5,160 bases of DNA. It comes from an uncultured Opitutaceae bacterium (GTDB taxonomy: Bacteria; Verrucomicrobiota; Verrucomicrobiia; Opitutales; Opitutaceae). The notes under the pieces are model-generated. The model was not told the origin of the DNA, did not search any database, and saw only the letters and a program-made list of their open reading frames with translations. Shown piece after piece: positions 4,514-5,160 of the stretch. The DNA lies in NCBI GenBank assembly GCA_903885525.1, contig CAISJA010000324.1, positions 1-5,160 on the forward strand, given 5' to 3'. Position numbers and translations under genes: made by a program. Within the stretch, counting starts at the first letter, position 1. Every line of letters starts with the position of its first letter.

Positions 4514-5160
4514 ATGCCCAGCCTACTGCAGCAGGCCTGGCCGCAGATGCTGGATGTGGTCTTCCCGCGCCTGTGCGTCAGCTGCGGCCGGGTGGTGGAG
4601 GAGGGGGCGTTGCGGCACCTGTGCCCGGAATGCACGGCCCGGTTGCAGCGGGTGGCGGCCCCGCATTGCACCACTTGCGGCCATCCCTTTTACGGCGAGA
4701 TGGCCGGGAACCGGAGTTGCGAGCATTGCGAGACACTGGTGCCGGAATTCCGCGAGGGCCGCACGGCGATCCTCTGCCGGGGGCCGGGCCGGGCCTTGGT
4801 CCACGTCCTCAAATACCACCATGGCTGGCATGTATTGGAGGATATCCGGCGGCTGATGGGGCAGGTGCCGGGCTACGCGGATTTCCTGCGCGATGCCGTC
4901 CTGGTGCCCGTGCCGTTGCATCCCCGGAAGTTGCGGGAGCGGGGCTTTAACCAAAGCCGGCTCTTGGCGCAGTGCGCAGTGCAGGCGGCCGGCGGTGGCA
5001 CGGAGATGAAGGAGCTGCTGGTCCGGGTCGTGGATACTCCCACGCAAACCCGCCTGGACCGGGCCACCCGCCGGGCCAACCTGAAAAATGCCTTTGCACT
5101 GGCCCCCGGGGCGGTCATAACGCGGGGCCAGCATTACATGCTGATCGATGACGTTTTTAC
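4514..5160 (+). CDS. comF: ComF family protein (zinc-ribbon plus phosphoribosyltransferase fold), cut by window edge
   Basis: ComF-type proteins are cytoplasmic and combine an N-terminal double zinc ribbon with a type I phosphoribosyltransferase domain. In naturally competent bacteria they are needed for handling incoming DNA; elsewhere their role is less clear. The 215 codons seen contain four CxxC-type pairs: C21/C24, C37/C40, C52/C55 and C69/C72. Next comes ALVHVLKYHH (94-103), then VPVPLHPRKLRERGFNQSRLLA (131-152), the hallmark stretch. TPTQTRLDRATRRANLKNAF (175-194) follows, then YMLIDDVFT at the edge, the beginning of the PRPP-binding loop. Only some tens of residues should be missing. 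The ATG at 4514 is supported by GAGG six bases upstream and by the residues that follow. No other competence gene is in view. Confidence 0.93.
   Translation, partial: MPSLLQQAWPQMLDVVFPRLCVSCGRVVEEGALRHLCPECTARLQRVAAPHCTTCGHPFYGEMAGNRSCEHCETLVPEFREGRTAILCRGPGRALVHVLKYHHGWHVLEDIRRLMGQVPGYADFLRDAVLVPVPLHPRKLRERGFNQSRLLAQCAVQAAGGGTEMKELLVRVVDTPTQTRLDRATRRANLKNAFALAPGAVITRGQHYMLIDDVF

Noticed and set aside
1..5160. CRISPR array, tRNA or rRNA gene, insertion sequence or phage genes
   Set aside because: No spaced direct repeats, cloverleaf-like segments, transposase or phage motifs were seen; all major frames are accounted for by housekeeping genes.

Overview
The window is GC-rich, densely coding chromosomal DNA from a bacterium. 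It carries housekeeping genes and shows no sign of a mobile element, CRISPR array, tRNA or rRNA. The best guess for the source is a high-GC member of Verrucomicrobiota, Opitutus-like. This rests on the general look of the RimO, ManC and TruA sequences, the GC-rich codon use, the very small lysine/arginine-rich protein and the scarcity of Shine-Dalgarno motifs. It is an inference, not a demonstrated assignment.

Layout. Positions 1-1217 form a minus-strand group read right to left: a single-domain rhodanese (882-1217), a 32-residue extremely basic protein (711-809), a hairpin plus T-tract terminator (648-679), and the N-terminal half of the ribosomal protein S12 methylthiotransferase RimO (647 down to the left edge). 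A 71-bp divergent gap separates this group from a plus-strand pair: mannose-1-phosphate guanylyltransferase ManC (1289-2371) and the YqgF/RuvX nuclease-fold protein (2373-2801), one base apart. RuvX converges on a minus-strand HAD-family hydrolase (2860-3561), with two GC hairpins in the 58-bp gap. A second divergent gap (3562-3743), which contains a perfect 7-bp inverted repeat, leads to the plus-strand pair truA (3744-4505) and comF (4514 to the right edge). comF runs off the window just as it enters its PRPP-binding loop.

How the genes work together. Translation and RNA modification recur: RimO thiomethylates S12, TruA makes pseudouridine in tRNA anticodon arms, and RuvX/YqgF has been linked to 16S rRNA 5'-end maturation. 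The rhodanese could supply persulfide sulfur close to a sulfur-inserting enzyme. The tiny basic protein between them has a ribosomal-protein-like composition. ManC supplies GDP-mannose for surface polysaccharide, and ComF is a DNA-uptake-associated phosphoribosyltransferase-fold protein.

No clearly new multi-gene system is visible. The points most worth a second look are the rhodanese - basic microprotein - rimO neighbourhood, the terminator that ends exactly at the rimO start codon, the DxN variant of the HAD catalytic motif, and the intergenic inverted repeat upstream of truA.
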